Source: an uncultured Scytonema sp. | GTDB lineage: Bacteria > Cyanobacteriota > Cyanobacteriia > Cyanobacteriales > Nostocaceae | Length of the DNA stretch: 64,000 bases | Direction of reading: 5' to 3' | Assembly: GCA_937873135.1 (NCBI GenBank) | Contig: CALMVQ010000152.1 | Location: 1-64,000 of the forward strand | In this document: piece after piece, positions 62,584 to 64,000 of the stretch | How positions within the stretch are numbered: the first letter of the stretch is position 1 | Layout: every line of letters begins with the position of its first letter | Notes under the pieces: generated by a model | What the model was told of the DNA's origin: nothing | What the model saw: only the letters and a program-made list of their open reading frames with translations | Database searches by the model: none | Program-made: the position numbers and the translations under genes

Positions 62584-62787
62584 TTATCTGCCTATGCTAC
62601 TCCAATCAACTGTTACATCCTGAATTAGCAGCGATCTGTTGTAGAGTTGCAGAATAATGAGCAAAAACACGAGAAAGAGTGCCATAAAAACGCCCATGAG
62701 AGGAGTCGTACTCCAACCAGGCGCGACTTTACCATACTCTGAGTTTAAGGGTTTGAGAACATCTCCCAACCGAGTCCTTTGTGCCAT
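62584..62787 (-). CDS. psbH: Photosystem II phosphoprotein PsbH
   Basis: This 67-residue protein starts [20 protein letters not shown], followed by [15 protein letters not shown], one membrane helix ([15 protein letters not shown]) and [11 protein letters not shown]. It is a core photosystem II subunit that stabilises the quinone-binding side and assembly. Length is standard for cyanobacteria, which lack the N-terminal extension of plant PsbH. psbN lies divergently 580 bp away, an arrangement typical for cyanobacteria. Confidence 0.96.
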   Translation of the reverse strand: MAQRTRLGDVLKPLNSEYGKVAPGWSTTPLMGVFMALFLVFLLIILQLYNRSLLIQDVTVDWSSIGR

Positions 62788-63367
62788 AATCCACCTAAGA
62801 GCTAGTTACCAAATGATATTTTAATCTTTTGTCAAATTCTACCAATTTACACTCCACTGTCCAAAGACAAGCGGATTCTGGAGACTTTTCAGTTAGCATA
62901 TCCCTATTGTAAGGGTTCTCCGATTTAACAAATATGACACAAAAGCGTGTTGATACTCTCTTGTGCTTCAAACGGGGGAACCCTAACGCCAAACGCCTGC
63001 AACGGTAAAACCGTATAGGCAGACTGGCTTCGCAAGGCACTGGTTCGTCTCCTTACAGTATTTTGGGTGTCAACTTTCTTTCAATCCAAGGGTAAGTTTT
63101 ATGCCTTGTACTGACCTGCCTATTGTACCATCAACAGACTTCTTTTAAATCGGCACGATCTTAGGTAATTAGGTTGTCGCATTACCAATCGAAAAAACAC
63201 TGCGCCGCGAATTCATGAGAACGTGTTACGATACTCTTTGTGGTAGGCAATAATCAGGACAGGTAACTGGAATCTGAATCTATTTGCAATCCCATACTTA
63301 AAAGCTAAGACACTTGTGTGTCAATAATTTTTAACGAATATAACGTCTCATAATTTCCCACTTTATT
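62788..63367. other. 580-bp divergent psbH-psbN region
   Basis: It must hold promoters for both photosystem genes. About 62950-63055 is a non-coding interspersed repeat (accctaacgccaaacgcctg, cggtaaaaccg, gcttcgcaaggcactgg). The 81-codon frame on the minus strand crosses it and is not considered a gene. Confidence 0.45.
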
Positions 63368-63499
63368 ATGGAACCCGCAACAGTTTTCAGCATTTCCGTT
63401 GGCGCTATTGTCTTTGCGATCACAGCCGCAGCAATTTACACTTCATTTGGTCCTCCTAGCAAGGAACTAGATGACCCTTATGATGACCATGAAGATTAA
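63368..63499 (+). CDS. psbN: Photosystem II assembly protein PsbN
   Basis: This 43-residue protein starts MEPATVFSISVGAIVFAITA and ends with an acidic tail (SKELDDPYDDHED). It has one membrane helix. In chloroplasts PsbN is needed to assemble the photosystem II reaction centre; it is not itself a permanent subunit. It lies divergent from psbH. It is short but unmistakable. Confidence 0.93.
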   Translation: MEPATVFSISVGAIVFAITAAAIYTSFGPPSKELDDPYDDHED

Positions 63500-63635
63500 G
63501 ATTTGTTTAAAAGCGTGGGGATATTCGCTGCGAACTGACATATCTTACACTTACGAATTATAAAATAAACTTATAAATCGGCGATGGACGCTAACCTTCA
63601 CCCACCTTAATACATAAGCGGAATCGGGTCGTCCC
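63500..63635. other. Short non-coding gap before the MqsA-like gene
   Basis: Nothing gene-like is visible. A TAA at 63615-63617 closes the reading frame of the following gene, so its product cannot extend further upstream than that. Confidence 0.4.
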
Positions 63636-64000
63636 ATGACGCGCGGTGAAAAAGCCGTGTCGTTCAAGATCGAGGGAAAAACCTATACCTATTTGCAACC
63701 AGGCTGGTGGTGTTCGCTTGACGATCCTGACGACCAGGAAGGGCAATTGGTCGATGAAGACAATCAGATCGCGGATATGGCGCGGCGCACGGCAAAGGCT
63801 TTAGCCCACGGGGAAAAAGTGTTCGTGCCTGTGGTGATCCGCGCCATTCGTGTCATATGTGGCTTGACGCAACGGGAGGCGGGCAAGGTATTCGGTACGG
63901 GTGAAAAATCGTTTGAAAAATACGAGAGTGGAGAAATTCACCCCTCAGCACCGACCAAGCGGCTGCTCAAGTTGGCAATGGAGCGACCAGAACTGTTTCG
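63636..64000 (+). CDS. MqsA-type antitoxin, N-terminal zinc domain absent (C-terminus beyond window)
   Basis: From the ATG at 63636 the frame reads MTRGEKAVSFKIEGKTYTYL, QPGWWCSLDDPDDQEG, VIRAIRVICGLTQREAGKVFG and KSFEKYESGEIHPSAPTKRL to the window edge (121 codons). This is the central and HTH part of an MqsA-family antitoxin (type II TA). The usual N-terminal CxxC zinc part precedes MTRGEK in relatives, but here an in-frame stop lies six codons upstream, so it is missing or replaced. The coding sequence is noticeably richer in G and C than its neighbours, suggesting recent transfer. The mRNA interferase partner, if any, is not in view. Confidence 0.8.
   Translation, partial: MTRGEKAVSFKIEGKTYTYLQPGWWCSLDDPDDQEGQLVDEDNQIADMARRTAKALAHGEKVFVPVVIRAIRVICGLTQREAGKVFGTGEKSFEKYESGEIHPSAPTKRLLKLAMERPELF

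Noticed and set aside
62795..63040. 81-codon minus-strand frame upstream of psbH
   Set aside because: About half of it runs through an interspersed repeat and the remainder is promoter-like DNA; no family resemblance.
1..64000. CRISPR array, tRNA or rRNA genes
   Set aside because: I looked for regularly spaced repeats and for tRNA-like T-loop and acceptor patterns in the gaps and saw none that were convincing.

Overview
This window comes from a cyanobacterial chromosome, most likely a filamentous nostocalean. It carries psbH and psbN (photosystem II), and the HIP1 octamer GCGATCGC recurs throughout (for example near 191, 7502, 12291, 17789, 51840 and 60173). It also has a Ser/Thr kinase-TPR protein, remnants of NRPS and CHAT-TPR genes, and many short palindromic interspersed repeats of the kind found in Nostoc relatives. 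Everything here was read by eye from the sequence and from translated frames. No database search was run, so family names rest on recognised motifs.

Layout. 1-8 kb: a two-partner secretion locus. A large TpsA exoprotein runs off the left edge, its TpsB outer-membrane transporter lies upstream of it, and a divergent Ser/Thr kinase with TPRs follows. 8-21 kb: accessory DNA. It holds a deleted ion-channel pseudogene, a HigB/HigA toxin-antitoxin pair, an NRPS scrap, a PD-(D/E)XK-like protein, and dprA next to a recQ that carries a C-terminal phosphoribosyltransferase-like domain. Next comes a gene graveyard (15.2-18.05 kb) with a TpsA C-terminus, a transposase N-terminus, a HicB relic and a gdhA tail, followed by a second intact TpsA. 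21-23 kb: a MATE transporter and repeats.

23-38.5 kb: an exopolysaccharide cluster. galE and a polyprenyl-phosphate sugar transferase run leftward. A Wzc-like tyrosine autokinase, a Wzx-like flippase, two methyltransferases, a chimeric glycosyltransferase/acetyltransferase, an acetyltransferase, an epimerase, a GT4, a candidate Wzy polymerase and two GT2 enzymes run rightward. The polymerase-GT-GT block is very AT-rich and is bracketed by an inverted repeat, which suggests a swappable cassette.

39-50 kb: glutamate dehydrogenase, a kinase-like gene broken by one in-frame TGA, a CHAT remnant, a GHL10-like glycosidase, an NTF2-like/TetR divergent pair with candidate operators, a truncated AAA ATPase, a tyrosinase/polyphenol oxidase and a GluR0-like glutamate-receptor channel. 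50.7-57.5 kb: a DUF1338 (2-oxoadipate dioxygenase-like) gene, an aminotransferase and an aldehyde dehydrogenase. Together they could convert a lysine-derived semialdehyde to 2-hydroxyglutarate. An HTH-ImmA/IrrE plus PIN-like module and a DNA methyltransferase relic lie between them. 57.7-64 kb: conserved housekeeping and photosynthesis genes (phosphatase, PfkB kinase, rsmI, rpsU, pth, tatA, psbH, psbN), then an MqsA-like antitoxin cut by the right edge.

No single stretch is clearly a new defence or biosynthetic system. The strongest unusual signals are the accumulated precise gene breakages and chimeras, the IR-bounded polysaccharide cassette, several small inverted-repeat elements, the in-frame TGA in a kinase-like gene, and the HTH-ImmA/PIN module sitting inside a possible lysine-catabolic cluster.
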